A stretch of DNA of 40,819 bases from an uncultured Flavihumibacter sp. Its GTDB lineage: Bacteria > Bacteroidota > Bacteroidia > Chitinophagales > Chitinophagaceae. Both the position numbers and the translations under genes were made by a program. Shown piece by piece: positions 1-9,522 of this stretch (position 1 is its first letter; each line of letters opens with the position of its first letter). The DNA is taken from assembly GCA_902168225.1 (NCBI GenBank), contig CABHOW010000159.1, positions 1 through 40,819 on the forward strand. Reading direction: 5' to 3'. A model generated the notes under the pieces. The model had not been told where the DNA came from. It did no database searches and saw only the letters and a list, made by a program, of their open reading frames with translations.

Positions 1-1392
1 TTCCCTGCCTTCACTAATGGCCCATACAACTAATGATTGCCCGCGACGCATATCGCCCGCTGTAAATACCTTAGATAAACTGGTTTGATAACTGTTTTCG
101 GCAGCTTTTACATTACCTCTTTCATCCAACCTAACTTCTAGCTGCTGAATAAGTCCGGTTTGTTGTGGATATAAAAATCCCATAGCTAATAGTACTAACT
201 CACAGGCAATTTCTCTTTCCGAACCCGGTATCTCTGTAAAACCTGCTGCTTTACCATCGGCACCGATCTTCCATTCTAAATCTACAATTAATGCCCCGGT
301 TAAATTTCCATCTTTATCTCCTATAAATTTTTTCGTTGCCACAGCCCATTGTCTGTTCGCTCCTTCTTCATGCGAGGAAGTAGTTTTTAATAACATCGGA
401 TACTGTGGCCAGGGCATATTTTCAGTTCTTTGCTCCGGAGGTTTAGGCATCAACTCAAATTGAGTTACTGATTTTGCACCCTGCCTATTCGAAGTGCCCA
501 CACAATCACTTCCGGTATCTCCACCCCCAATTACCAGTACGTTTTTACCGGTGGCAAGAATATCTTCCTCATCTACATTCTCTCCGCTAACTCTTTTATT
601 TTGTTGTTTGAGAAATTCCATTGCAAAATGAACCCCTTTTAAATCTCTTCCTTCAACATTTAAATCTCTTGGAATAGTAGACCCACCTGCTAATACCACT
701 GCATGATTTTCTCTGAGCAAATCATTGACGCTCATATTCACACCAATATTGGCATTACATGTAAACACAACACCCTCTTCCTGCATTACTTGTATCCTTC
801 TATCGATCACCCATTTCTCTAATTTAAAATCCGGAATTCCATATCGTAATAAACCTCCCGGCTTGGCATCGCGTTCAAAAACAGTTACAGTATGCCCGGC
901 ATAATTTAATTGCGCAGCCGTAGCTAATCCCGCCGGACCGGAGCCAATCACTGCCACTTTTTTACCCGTTCTAATATTTGGTTTCTTCGGTTTTACAAAC
1001 CCTTTTTCAAAAGCTATTTCAATAATATGTTTTTCAATTTCTTCAATGGTAACCGGGGGTTGATTAATACCCAGTACACAGGCACTTTCACAAGGGGCCG
1101 GACAAATTCTTCCGGTAAACTCCGGGAAATTATTGGTAGATGAAAGAATTTCATAAGCCTCTTCCCAACTCTGGCGATAAACGGCATCATTGAACTCGGG
1201 AATGATATTGCCAAGTGGGCAACCACTATGGCAAAAAGGAACGCCACAATTCATACATCGAGATGATTGTTGATTGAGTTGTGTGTCGCTCATTTTGTCA
1301 ACAAATTCTTTATAGTCGTGCACACGTTCTGTAACAGTTCTCTTGGAAGGTAATGCTCTGGTATGTTCTAAAAATCCTGTTGGTTTTCCCAT
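1..1392 (-). CDS. gltD: Glutamate synthase small subunit (GltD), 3' end cut by window edge
   Basis: This is the NAD(P)H-oxidising small subunit of glutamate synthase, which passes electrons through FAD and Fe-S clusters to the large subunit for making glutamate from glutamine and 2-oxoglutarate. I translated it from the sequence: it starts MGKPTGFLEHTRALP at 1392 and is open to base 1, giving 464 residues. The family is usually about 470-490 residues, so only a short tail is missing. Two N-terminal cysteine clusters are visible (CMNCGVPFCHSGCP and CPAPCESAC), then an FAD-binding VIGSGPAGLATA and a nucleotide-binding VIGGGDTGSDCVG, and near the edge AGDMRRGQSLVVWAI. It begins 5 bases after the gltB stop on the same strand, so the two form a gltB-gltD operon. 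The identity is secure; only the C-terminus is unseen. Confidence 0.95.
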   Translation of the reverse strand, partial: MGKPTGFLEHTRALPSKRTVTERVHDYKEFVDKMSDTQLNQQSSRCMNCGVPFCHSGCPLGNIIPEFNDAVYRQSWEEAYEILSSTNNFPEFTGRICPAPCESACVLGINQPPVTIEEIEKHIIEIAFEKGFVKPKKPNIRTGKKVAVIGSGPAGLATAAQLNYAGHTVTVFERDAKPGGLLRYGIPDFKLEKWVIDRRIQVMQEEGVVFTCNANIGVNMSVNDLLRENHAVVLAGGSTIPRDLNVEGRDLKGVHFAMEFLKQQNKRVSGENVDEEDILATGKNVLVIGGGDTGSDCVGTSNRQGAKSVTQFELMPKPPEQRTENMPWPQYPMLLKTTSSHEEGANRQWAVATKKFIGDKDGNLTGALIVDLEWKIGADGKAAGFTEIPGSEREIACELVLLAMGFLYPQQTGLIQQLEVRLDERGNVKAAENSYQTSLSKVFTAGDMRRGQSLVVWAISEGRE

Positions 1393-1395
1393 GAT

Positions 1396-1436
1396 GGTTA
1401 GGAGTTACGAGTTACGGGATAAGAGTTACGGGTTGC
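1396..1436. repeat. Heptamer repeat array at the gltB/gltD junction
   Basis: On the plus strand the unit AGTTACG occurs at 1403-1409, 1410-1416 and 1424-1430, with a variant GGATAAG at 1417-1423 in the same 7-base register, and GGTTAGG at 1396-1402. On the minus strand this reads CGTAACTC-type units and supplies the last dozen codons and the stop of gltB. It belongs to the same 7-base-period family seen at 8332-8401, 25386-25457, 26666-26744 and 28445-28539. Confidence 0.75.
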
Positions 1437-4400
1437 TTGAAGTACTTTCTTATAATCACTGGGAAATACTTTTATAAAATGATGGAGTTGGTTCTCAAAA
1501 TCTGACAGTATAAATTTTGCAACAGTACTTCCGGTATATGCAACATGCTTTTCAAGAAGGTCGTATAATAGTTTATTATCATCCTGATCAAGCGGATCTA
1601 ATTCTACCATTTCTTTATTACATTTTTCGGCAAATGTTTTTTGAACGTCATATACATAGGCGATACCCCCACTCATACCGGCCGCAAAATTTCTGCCGGT
1701 ATCACCTAAAATGATGGCTACCCCACCGGTCATATATTCGCAACCATGATCGCCAACACCTTCTGTAACAACAGTAGCTCCTGAATTACGCACAGCAAAA
1801 CGTTCTCCTGCTTTTCCCCTGATATAAGCTTCACCTGAAGTGGCACCGTATAATGCCACATTACCTATGATACTATTTTCTTCAGGAACAAAATTTGCAT
1901 GGGCAGAAGGATATACAATTAATGTAGCACCACTTAATCCCTTTCCAAAATAATCATTCGCATCACCTTCCAATTCCAGTGTAATACCTTTTGTATTGAA
2001 AGCACCGAAACTTTGTCCGGCTGTTCCTGTGAATTTAAAATGAATAGTATCTTTTGGTAACCCTGCCGCTTTATACTTCTTCGTAATTTCATTTGATACG
2101 ATGGTGCCGGTAGTACGATCTGTATTCTTTATCGCACAACTCAGGCTTACTTTTTCTTGCTTATCGATAGCTGCTCTAGCAGCTTGTAATAATTTCCAAT
2201 CTAATACTTCGGCTAATCCATGATCTTGTTCTTCTTGTTTGTAAAGTCCTGTTTCAGCAGATTCAGGTTCGTAGAAAATAATTTTAGATAAATCTAGCTT
2301 GCTATATTTCCAATGTGTTGTGTTCTCCTTTTGTTGTAGGCAGTTGGCCTGTCCTACCATTTCTTCCACAGTTCTAAAACCCAATTCAGCCATAATTTCT
2401 CTTAATTCTTGCGTTATGAATTGGAAGAAATGAACAACATGATCGGCATCACCGGTAAACCTTTTACGCAAGGTTTCATCTTGTGTGGCAACTCCAACCG
2501 GACAAGTATTCATATGGCATTTACGCATCATGATACATCCTTCTACAATTAGCGCGGCTGTTGCTACGCCCCATTCTTCGGCACCTAATAAAGTAGCAAT
2601 GGCAATATCTTTTCCGGTTTTCATTTGTCCATCTGCTTGTACCACAACCCTACTCCTCAATTTATTTTTTACCAATGTTTGATGTGTTTCTGCTAATCCT
2701 AATTCCCATGGTAAACCAGCGTGTTTAATAGAACTGATAGGGGAGGCGCCTGTGCCGCCATCATGACCGGAAATTAAAATCACATCTGCTTTTGCTTTGG
2801 CAACACCTGCGGCAATGGTACCAACACCTGCTTTAGATACAAGCTTTACATTGATGCGTGCGGCTCGGTTTGCATTTTTTAAATCGAAAATAAGTTGCGC
2901 CAAATCTTCAATAGAATAAATATCATGATGTGGTGGCGGAGATATTAAACCCACACCCGGTGTGGCATGGCGCGTTTTACCAATCCATTCGTCAACTTTA
3001 TGTCCGGGTAATTGCCCGCCTTCACCCGGCTTAGCGCCCTGCGCCATTTTTATTTGCAATTCATCTGCTTCGGTAAGATATAATGAGGTTACACCAAAAC
3101 GAGCGGATGCCACTTGTTTAATAGCAGAGCGCATAGAATCGCCGTTCGGTAAAGGATTGTAGCGTTGTTCATCTTCACCCCCTTCACCTGTATTACTCTT
3201 ACCTCCTAATCGATTCATGGCAATGGCAAGCGTGGTATGTGCTTCCCAAGAAATGGAGCCAAAGCTCATAGCACCTGTGGCAAAACGTTTGTAAATATTT
3301 GTAGCAGGTTCTACCTCTTCTATAGGAATGGAGGGGCGTTGTTGTACAAATTTAAACTGGCTTCTTAACGTACAAGCTTTTTCGCTTTGATCATTGATTA
3401 ATGTTGAATATTTTTTGAAAGTGCTATAATCATTTTTGCGCGTAGCATCTTGTAATAAATGGATGGTTTGCGGATTGAATAAATGGAATTCACCTTTTCG
3501 CTTCCATTGGTATACACCGCCAACAGGTAAGCGATCGATAGCTTTATCTTTTTTGCTAAAGGAAAAGAAATGTTTGGCTAAAGTTTCTTTTGCAATCTCA
3601 TCTAATCCCATTCCTTCAATGCGAGAAGTAGTTCCGGTAAAATAAGTGTCGACCACATTTTTATTGATACCAATAATTTCAAAAATTTGTGCTCCTTGAT
3701 AAGATTGAAGGGTAGAGATACCCATTTTGGAGAACACTTTCAGTAGCCCGTCGCAAACTGCTTTTACATAGTTTTTCTTGAGTTGTTCGGGGTCTAAATC
3801 GGTTTGCAGTTTACCCGTTAATTTCATGTCGCGAATAGAAGAGAGTGCTAGGTATGGATTGATAGCAGTAGCTCCAAAACCGATTAAGCATGCAAAATGG
3901 TGGACTTCCCATACATCACCTGCTTCCACGATAATGCCTACTTGTCCGCGATAACCTTTTTTTATCAAATGATGATGTACAGCTGCTGTGGCCAGTAATG
4001 TAGGAATAGGTGCATGATCGGAATCGATGGCACGATCAGAAAGAATAATCACTTCAAAGCCATCCATTACTGCATCTACAGCGTATCTGCATAAACGATC
4101 GAGCCCGGCTTTTAATGAACCCGGGTTACCATCTGCGCGAAAATAAGTTTGTAAGGTTTTAGCCTGAAAAATACCGGTATCGATGCTTCTTATTTTTTCA
4201 AGCTCATGGTTGTTGAGTACGGGATGTTTCAAGGCTACACTATGGCAGGCCAATGGATCTTCGATTAATATATTACCGTTGCTACCGGCAAAAGTAGCAA
4301 GCGACATTACCATCCGTTCGCGGATGGGATCAATAGGTGGGTTGGTTACCTGTGCAAATAATTGTTTGAAATAAGCACTTAAATGTTGCGGTTGTTCACT

Positions 4401-5930
4401 TAATACAGCCAGTGGTGTATCTGTACCCATCGATCCGATAGGTTCTTTGCCATCAAGTGCCATAGGCGCAATGATGGTATCGAGATCCTCTATAGAGTAG
4501 CCAAATGCTTTTTGGTATTTAAAAACCTGGTCGTGTTCTAAATGTGTGAATAGCACCCTGGGCTCCGGTAATTCTTCTAAACGAATTTTATATTTATTCA
4601 ACCATTCGCCGTAGGGTTGTTGTGCGCAAATTTGTTGTTTAAGTTCTTCATCACTAATAATCCGCCCTTCCGTCATATCTACTACAAACATTTTGCCCGG
4701 TTGTAAACGACCTTTCGATTTTACATTGGCAGGATCGATAGGGAGCACACCTGTTTCGGAAGCCATGATTACACGATCATCATGCGTAACGGTATAGCGA
4801 GAAGGGCGTAATCCATTTCTATCTAAAGTGGCACCGATAATATTACCATCTGTAAAAGAAATAGAAGCCGGTCCATCCCAGGGCTCAACCATGCAAGCAT
4901 GATATTCATAGAATGCTTTTTTAATAGGATCCATGTCGGCATTCCCATCCCAAGCTTCGGGAATAAGCATCATCATTACATGTGGTAAAGATCTGCCGGT
5001 GAGTGTAAGCAGTTCAATCATATTATCTAGGCATGCGGAATCGGATTGAACACCTGAAACGATGGGGAGAATCATATCTAATTCTTCCTTAGAAAAATAC
5101 GGTGTGGTAAATCCTTTTTCACTCGAACGTAACCAGTTGAGATTTCCTTGTAAAGTGTTGATCTCGCCATTATGTGCCATGTAACGAAATGGCTGAGCGA
5201 GTTTCCAGGAAGGAAAAGTATTGGTGGCAAATCGGGAATGTACCAAGCCAAATGCAGATACCATTCTTTTATCACTGAGATCAGGAAAATAATCGCGCAG
5301 TTGATGACTGGTGAGTTGGCCTTTATAAATAATTATTTTAGCAGATAGGGATGCAAAATAAAAACCTATTTCATCTTTTCGAATCGTGTTGTTGATAGTA
5401 TGCGTGGCATAGTTTCGGAGTATAAATAGTTTTCTTTCGAAAGCAAGGGTATCGGTAACATGATCAGTAGAACCGATAAATACCTGTTCAATACAAGGCT
5501 CAACAGATAGGGCAGAAGCACCGATATTTTCTTTGTTCACCGGTACTTTACGGTAGGCCAATACTTCTAAACCAATTTTTTCGGCGGCGCGATTAAAGAT
5601 ATCTCTACACTCTTCTCGCAAGGCAATAGATTTTGGGAAGAATATCATACCCACACCATATTTACCAGGCTTAGGTAAATGCACACCTAGTTTAATACAT
5701 TCATCGAAAAAGAATTCATGTGGAATTTGAAGCGATATACCGGCGCCATCGCCGGTATTATTTTCGCAGCCGCAGGCACCACGGTGTTCCATATTTTCAA
5801 GAACGGTAAGCGCATCGCTGATATGTTGGTGTGATTTATGCCCTTTTATATTTGCAACAAAACCAATACCACAAGCGTCGTGCTCAAAGGCGGGGTCATA
5901 CAAGCCTCCATCGTAACGGGAATAAAACAT
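1398..5930 (-). CDS. gltB: Glutamate synthase large subunit (GltB)
   Basis: The large subunit hydrolyses glutamine in an N-terminal Ntn amidotransferase domain and channels ammonia to the FMN site, where 2-oxoglutarate becomes glutamate. The protein has 1510 residues, normal for the family. The mature nucleophile is probably Cys20 in EHDACGIGF, implying a 19-residue propeptide. HNGEINTLQGN marks the amidotransferase domain; the FMN synthase domain has GEGGEDEQRYNPLPNGDS and the [3Fe-4S] cysteine set CIMMRKCHMNTCPVG; the C-terminal GXGXG beta-helix contains GDTGRNFAAGMSGG. The last residues, about QATRNSYPVTRNS, are encoded by heptamer repeats and are probably not ancestral. The gene precedes gltD by 5 bases. 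The 203-base stretch upstream (5931-6133) must hold its promoter; I found no convincing TAnnTTTG box there. Confidence 0.97.
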   Translation of the reverse strand: MFYSRYDGGLYDPAFEHDACGIGFVANIKGHKSHQHISDALTVLENMEHRGACGCENNTGDGAGISLQIPHEFFFDECIKLGVHLPKPGKYGVGMIFFPKSIALREECRDIFNRAAEKIGLEVLAYRKVPVNKENIGASALSVEPCIEQVFIGSTDHVTDTLAFERKLFILRNYATHTINNTIRKDEIGFYFASLSAKIIIYKGQLTSHQLRDYFPDLSDKRMVSAFGLVHSRFATNTFPSWKLAQPFRYMAHNGEINTLQGNLNWLRSSEKGFTTPYFSKEELDMILPIVSGVQSDSACLDNMIELLTLTGRSLPHVMMMLIPEAWDGNADMDPIKKAFYEYHACMVEPWDGPASISFTDGNIIGATLDRNGLRPSRYTVTHDDRVIMASETGVLPIDPANVKSKGRLQPGKMFVVDMTEGRIISDEELKQQICAQQPYGEWLNKYKIRLEELPEPRVLFTHLEHDQVFKYQKAFGYSIEDLDTIIAPMALDGKEPIGSMGTDTPLAVLSEQPQHLSAYFKQLFAQVTNPPIDPIRERMVMSLATFAGSNGNILIEDPLACHSVALKHPVLNNHELEKIRSIDTGIFQAKTLQTYFRADGNPGSLKAGLDRLCRYAVDAVMDGFEVIILSDRAIDSDHAPIPTLLATAAVHHHLIKKGYRGQVGIIVEAGDVWEVHHFACLIGFGATAINPYLALSSIRDMKLTGKLQTDLDPEQLKKNYVKAVCDGLLKVFSKMGISTLQSYQGAQIFEIIGINKNVVDTYFTGTTSRIEGMGLDEIAKETLAKHFFSFSKKDKAIDRLPVGGVYQWKRKGEFHLFNPQTIHLLQDATRKNDYSTFKKYSTLINDQSEKACTLRSQFKFVQQRPSIPIEEVEPATNIYKRFATGAMSFGSISWEAHTTLAIAMNRLGGKSNTGEGGEDEQRYNPLPNGDSMRSAIKQVASARFGVTSLYLTEADELQIKMAQGAKPGEGGQLPGHKVDEWIGKTRHATPGVGLISPPPHHDIYSIEDLAQLIFDLKNANRAARINVKLVSKAGVGTIAAGVAKAKADVILISGHDGGTGASPISSIKHAGLPWELGLAETHQTLVKNKLRSRVVVQADGQMKTGKDIAIATLLGAEEWGVATAALIVEGCIMMRKCHMNTCPVGVATQDETLRKRFTGDADHVVHFFQFITQELREIMAELGFRTVEEMVGQANCLQQKENTTHWKYSKLDLSKIIFYEPESAETGLYKQEEQDHGLAEVLDWKLLQAARAAIDKQEKVSLSCAIKNTDRTTGTIVSNEITKKYKAAGLPKDTIHFKFTGTAGQSFGAFNTKGITLELEGDANDYFGKGLSGATLIVYPSAHANFVPEENSIIGNVALYGATSGEAYIRGKAGERFAVRNSGATVVTEGVGDHGCEYMTGGVAIILGDTGRNFAAGMSGGIAYVYDVQKTFAEKCNKEMVELDPLDQDDNKLLYDLLEKHVAYTGSTVAKFILSDFENQLHHFIKVFPSDYKKVLQATRNSYPVTRNS

Positions 5931-6028
5931 GTTATCCGTTTAAGGGTGAACAAAATGGCAGGCAATCTGACGGAAGTTATAGAAAAAAAGGGAAATTTGG
6001 AATAAGGTTCCAATTTATCGACTATAAT

Positions 6029-6043
6029 TTAGATATAATCTAA
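6029..6043. promoter_or_regulatory. Short palindrome in the gltB upstream region
   Basis: TTAGAT-ATA-ATCTAA is a perfect 6-bp inverted repeat with a 3-base centre. It lies about 100 bases upstream of the gltB start, inside an AT-rich stretch (5931-6133) that otherwise shows nothing I can name. It could be an operator for the gltBD operon, but AT-rich palindromes arise easily by chance. Confidence 0.2.
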
Positions 6044-6133
6044 TAAAATATGCTATATATTAAAAAATATTCAACATAAATTTCAATTATAAGCACTAAT
6101 CCTCAAAATGATACGCTACATTAATTTGCTTAC

Positions 6134-7639
6134 TCATTTTGCTTCTACATTACCCAACTGTTGTAAGTAATAGCAGTATATCATTTGGCCTTTTCGAATA
6201 CTTGAAACTCGCAGAAACTCATTTGCACCATGCCATTTTTCATCCGGCTGCTGAAACCCTAATGAATACGCATAGATGCCTAATTGCTCTTTTATTTCTA
6301 CTAAAGCACCCACACTTCCGCCTGTAGCATTTTGAAGGGGTTCTTTACCATAATAGTTTGCTAAAGCGTTCGACACATATCTAAATGCTTTTGTATCTGA
6401 CGGAAATTTCATCGGTCGTGCAAAGCCTCCTGTCAACGGTTTGTAGATAATACTTGCACCGGGGGGTGTATTTTTAGCAATATGTTTTTTGATCAAGTCG
6501 ATTATTTCAAATCCATCCTGATTGCTTACTAATCTGCATGTGATTCTTGCAAAAGCATTGCTAGGAATAATATTGGAACTTCCCTCCGGGGCTGTATAAC
6601 CGCCTTGGATGCCTGTTATCTCTAATGTTGGTCTGTACCAAATTCTTTCCAGTGGTAAATAGTTAGTATCACCTACATCTGCAGTAGTTCCTAAAAATTG
6701 CATGTCTTTGGCAGGGTTGTAGGGAACTTGTTTCAGCTTTGTTTTTTCTGCCGCAGTTAGCGGGATCACTTTATCATAAAATCCTGCAACTGCAACGTTC
6801 CCTTCTTTTGTATAAAATGAGCTGATGATTTGTGATAAAATGACTGCTGAATTAGGCGTTTTTCCACCATATTCTCCTGAGTGCCCGTCGATATTGGCTG
6901 TTTTAACACTAAACTCCATAGTAATAGCTCCTCTTAAGCTCATTACAATAGCGGGATCAGTATCACTGGCTTGTCCGCCATCTGCATTTAAAGCATAATC
7001 TGCTTTCAGCAATTCTTTATTAGCAGCAATAAAATCATGAAAATGAGTGCTGCCTATTTCTTCTTCTCCTTCAAACAGAAATTTTACATTAACGGGGAGT
7101 TTGCCATCTTTTTTTAGCATGGCCTCAATAGCCCAAATGGATATCATTACGCCACTTTTATCATCGCTGGCTCCCCGGCCCAATATTTTTCCTCCTACTA
7201 CTACAGGTTTAAAAGGAGGGTAATCCCATTCTGATTCTTTTACAGGTTGGATATCATAATGCGCATAAATTAAAACGGTAGGTTTGCCCGGAGCTTTATC
7301 CCAACTGCCAAATACAAAAGGATTGCCTGCAGAGGGTATCTCCATAGCCGTAGATAGGCCAATGGATTTTAATTTTTTTACGATCCATTCTGCTGCTTTT
7401 TTTACATCAGCTTTATGCGAGGGCATCGATGAGATACTGGGAATGGATACTAATTCAATAAATTCTTTTAAATGTTTTTCCTTATTCTCTTCAAAATATT
7501 TTTCATAGCCTTGCATCGCTTCTTTATCAGAAGATTGTTTTGAAGCGATACTATTTTGAGCGAAACTAATAGAAGCGTTGCATAACGATAAAGCAATAAC
7601 AATAACAAAAGAAAGGGGGGATGTAATTTTTTTTATCAT
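6134..7639 (-). CDS. Exported M20-family metallopeptidase (dipeptidase-like)
   Basis: This is a 501-residue zinc-dependent exopeptidase of family M20, probably cleaving di- or short peptides in the periplasm. An N-terminal signal peptide ends near SFAQ (residues 1-28). The metal-binding and catalytic set is visible in order: YAHYDIQPV (H127, D129), GRGASDDKSG (D159/D160), FLFEGEEEIGS (Glu pair about 192-194), NADGG (D220), and a C-terminal DEKWHGANEF histidine. The central part (about 225-400) fits the M20 dimerisation domain. Family members of this type are often annotated as dipeptidases or beta-Ala-His dipeptidase-like; the exact substrate cannot be read from sequence. It lies 35 bases downstream of ispE on the same strand, so it may be cotranscribed, without an obvious functional link. 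Confidence 0.9.
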   Translation of the reverse strand: MIKKITSPLSFVIVIALSLCNASISFAQNSIASKQSSDKEAMQGYEKYFEENKEKHLKEFIELVSIPSISSMPSHKADVKKAAEWIVKKLKSIGLSTAMEIPSAGNPFVFGSWDKAPGKPTVLIYAHYDIQPVKESEWDYPPFKPVVVGGKILGRGASDDKSGVMISIWAIEAMLKKDGKLPVNVKFLFEGEEEIGSTHFHDFIAANKELLKADYALNADGGQASDTDPAIVMSLRGAITMEFSVKTANIDGHSGEYGGKTPNSAVILSQIISSFYTKEGNVAVAGFYDKVIPLTAAEKTKLKQVPYNPAKDMQFLGTTADVGDTNYLPLERIWYRPTLEITGIQGGYTAPEGSSNIIPSNAFARITCRLVSNQDGFEIIDLIKKHIAKNTPPGASIIYKPLTGGFARPMKFPSDTKAFRYVSNALANYYGKEPLQNATGGSVGALVEIKEQLGIYAYSLGFQQPDEKWHGANEFLRVSSIRKGQMIYCYYLQQLGNVEAK

Positions 7640-7674
7640 TGGTTTTGAGTTAAATAATTTTTAGCCATAGCGTA

Positions 7675-8547
7675 TTATACAGTTTTTACCAAGTAATTTG
7701 ATGGGAAATTAAGATTAATTGATTGATACTTTGGGTATATTCCAAAAATAGTACTCCCACTCCCGGTCATACTTGCATAGAGTGCACCATCAGCATATAT
7801 AGCATCTTTTATGTTACCAATTTCGGGGTTTGCCTTTATTACCGGTGCTTCAAAATCGTTATATAGTGTATGCTTCCAATCTTTTATGGGTAAAGCAATG
7901 ACCTCGCGTAAATCTTTTTGCGGTTGTTGTGGTTTTATATTTTCAAAAGCCCATTTGGTACTGATATGTATACCCGGGTTAATGAACACTATCTTGTAAT
8001 CGCTCAGATCTAATGAAACAGGTTCCAAAATTTCTCCTCTGCCGGTTGCATAAGATGGTTTGTTCTCTATAAAAAACGGGCAGTCGCTTCCTAATGCGAG
8101 CGCATAGCTATTTAGTTGGTTTGGATGAAGGTTCAATGCAAACTTTTCATTGAGTATATTCAATACAAATGCGCCATCTGAAGACCCACCCCCTAATCCG
8201 GCTCCCATCGGAATTATTTTATGTAGATGTATATACACAGAAGGGAGTTGCGGGTAATCTTTTTTTAATAGCTCCCATGCTTTGATGCAGAGATTGTTAC
8301 TTGGATCTCCGGGTACGGGAAGACCTGTACTTTTGAATTTTGAATTATGAATTATGAATGTTGAATTATTAATTCCTAATTCAGCATTCTTAATTTTTAA
8401 TTCAGCACCTGGGGCTTTATGGATGAGCTCAATAATATCACACCATGGAACCGGGTAAAAAATAGTTTGCAGATTATGATAACCATCTTCCCTTTTTTCA
8501 GTAATATGTAAACCTAGGTTTATCTTGCAATTTGGAAAAGCAATCAT
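7675..8547 (-). CDS. ispE: 4-diphosphocytidyl-2-C-methyl-D-erythritol kinase (IspE)
   Basis: IspE phosphorylates 4-diphosphocytidyl-2-C-methylerythritol in the non-mevalonate isoprenoid pathway. The 290-residue product has the GHMP-kinase ATP loop IPMGAGLGGGSSDGA at about residues 112-126, an N-terminal FPNCKINLGLHITEKREDGYHN, and a C-terminal SMTGSGSTIFGIY loop. Residues about 49-73 look foreign to the family: they are encoded by ten consecutive 7-base repeat units (8332-8401) and sit between KAPGAEL and STGLPVPGDPSNN, where family members as I know them have a short strand-to-strand link. The reading frame stays open through the repeat, so the enzyme is probably still made. The start overlaps the stop of the upstream BFN gene by 4 bases (ATGA), indicating translational coupling. 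Confidence 0.95.
   Translation of the reverse strand: MIAFPNCKINLGLHITEKREDGYHNLQTIFYPVPWCDIIELIHKAPGAELKIKNAELGINNSTFIIHNSKFKSTGLPVPGDPSNNLCIKAWELLKKDYPQLPSVYIHLHKIIPMGAGLGGGSSDGAFVLNILNEKFALNLHPNQLNSYALALGSDCPFFIENKPSYATGRGEILEPVSLDLSDYKIVFINPGIHISTKWAFENIKPQQPQKDLREVIALPIKDWKHTLYNDFEAPVIKANPEIGNIKDAIYADGALYASMTGSGSTIFGIYPKYQSINLNFPSNYLVKTV
8332..8401. repeat. Heptamer repeat element inside ispE coding sequence
   Basis: Ten back-to-back heptamers in exact 7-base register. On the plus strand five match NNNGAAT (8332-8366) and the following ones mostly match NNNTAAT (8367-8401). The two halves are roughly inverted copies, so the element can fold as an imperfect hairpin. It closely resembles the intergenic array between etfB and etfA (25386-25457), yet here it is translated. 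Confidence 0.8.
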
Positions 8548-9128
8548 TTCCTTTTATTCAATTCATCTCTAATGGCAATGGCGCGTATATAATCTTCCTG
8601 CTCTAATACTTCATTGAGTAAGTTATTCAGCTCTTCGATATTCATGGTACTTAAGTCTTCTCTTGGCGTACCGGCTTCTTCGATACCCCCAACAGCTTCT
8701 TTCTTTTTAGGATTACCATCATCCATCATAATACCGGCGTTTTCCAAAATATTTTCATACGTGTAAATAGGGCATCCGAAACGAACGGCGAGGGCTAAAG
8801 CATCGCTTGTTCTGCTATCTATTTCTACGGTATCATTTTCGGTATAACAAACTAACTTAGAGTAGAAAATACCTTCTTGCAAATCACTGATAATAATTTC
8901 TTGCAGTTCTACTGAGAAGGCATTCATAAAGTTCTTCATTAAATCGTGGGTGAGTGGCCTGCTGGGTTGCATGTGTTCTAATGCAACGGCTATAGCTTGT
9001 GCTTCAAAACCACCAATTACAATAGGTAAGCGACGGAGCCCATTTATTTCACCCAATACCACAGCATAAGAATGGGTTTGGGTAATGCTATGAGAGAGGG
9101 CCACAATTTCGAGTTCAATCTTCTTCAT
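8544..9128 (-). CDS. Bifunctional nuclease (BFN/DUF151) domain protein with C-terminal UVR motif
   Basis: The 194-residue protein carries the BFN/DUF151 domain (about residues 1-135; note LPIVIGGFEAQAIAVALEHM and DSRTSDALALAVRFGCPIY). After a linker comes a UvrB/UvrC-type helical motif (about 158-192, NLLNEVLEQEDYIRAIAIRD). Plant members of the BFN family have been reported as nucleases and bacterial members are often linked to stress; the role of this fusion is not known to me. It overlaps ispE by 4 bases and follows the DUF3817 gene by 41 bases, so it sits in the middle of a likely minus-strand operon. The fold assignment is firm, the function is not. Confidence 0.88.
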   Translation of the reverse strand: MKKIELEIVALSHSITQTHSYAVVLGEINGLRRLPIVIGGFEAQAIAVALEHMQPSRPLTHDLMKNFMNAFSVELQEIIISDLQEGIFYSKLVCYTENDTVEIDSRTSDALALAVRFGCPIYTYENILENAGIMMDDGNPKKKEAVGGIEEAGTPREDLSTMNIEELNNLLNEVLEQEDYIRAIAIRDELNKRK

Positions 9129-9169
9129 AATACCCGCGAAAATAACTCAAAAATGGGCAAAATAAATGG

Positions 9170-9472
9170 CTATACGTTTTGTTTCTTTAACCAGATATCG
9201 AAAATAAAAGTGCCAAAAGGCAAAATAGCAGCTAGCAAAGCGATAAAAAGCCTTGTATAAGGCCAATTATATTCCTCTTTAGCGGTATAAGCTTGGTAGA
9301 GAAATTGTAAACAGAGGATTAGATATATCGAGCCCCAAATCTTTAAAGGTATCGGATCGCCGCCCCAATATTTTATAGGCAAGGCCACACCTAATAGAAC
9401 CAAAAGTGAAATACCTTCGGCGAAGCCTAATAATCTTAGCCTACCAATAGTAGTATCAATTAATTTGCGCAT
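9170..9472 (-). CDS. Small integral membrane protein, DUF3817 family
   Basis: Starting at the ATG at 9472 (MRKLIDTTIGRLRLLG) gives 101 residues. The frame is open up to a TTG at 9499, but the ATG gives the usual family N-terminus. The motif GFAEGISLLVLLGVALPIKYW, followed by two more hydrophobic segments (about 46-64 and 77-95), is typical of DUF3817 membrane proteins. No biochemical role is established. It is divergent from the cupin gene and probably heads the minus-strand run DUF3817, BFN-UVR, ispE, peptidase. Confidence 0.8.
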   Translation of the reverse strand: MRKLIDTTIGRLRLLGFAEGISLLVLLGVALPIKYWGGDPIPLKIWGSIYLILCLQFLYQAYTAKEEYNWPYTRLFIALLAAILPFGTFIFDIWLKKQNV

Positions 9473-9522
9473 ACTGAATAACAACAAATCTATTGCCAAA
9501 ATGAGGGAAACGGCTATTTATC

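Noticed and set aside
1014..1247. 77-codon open frame within gltD on the same strand
   Set aside because: Alternative frame of the gltD cysteine-cluster region; gltD itself reads through with all expected motifs.
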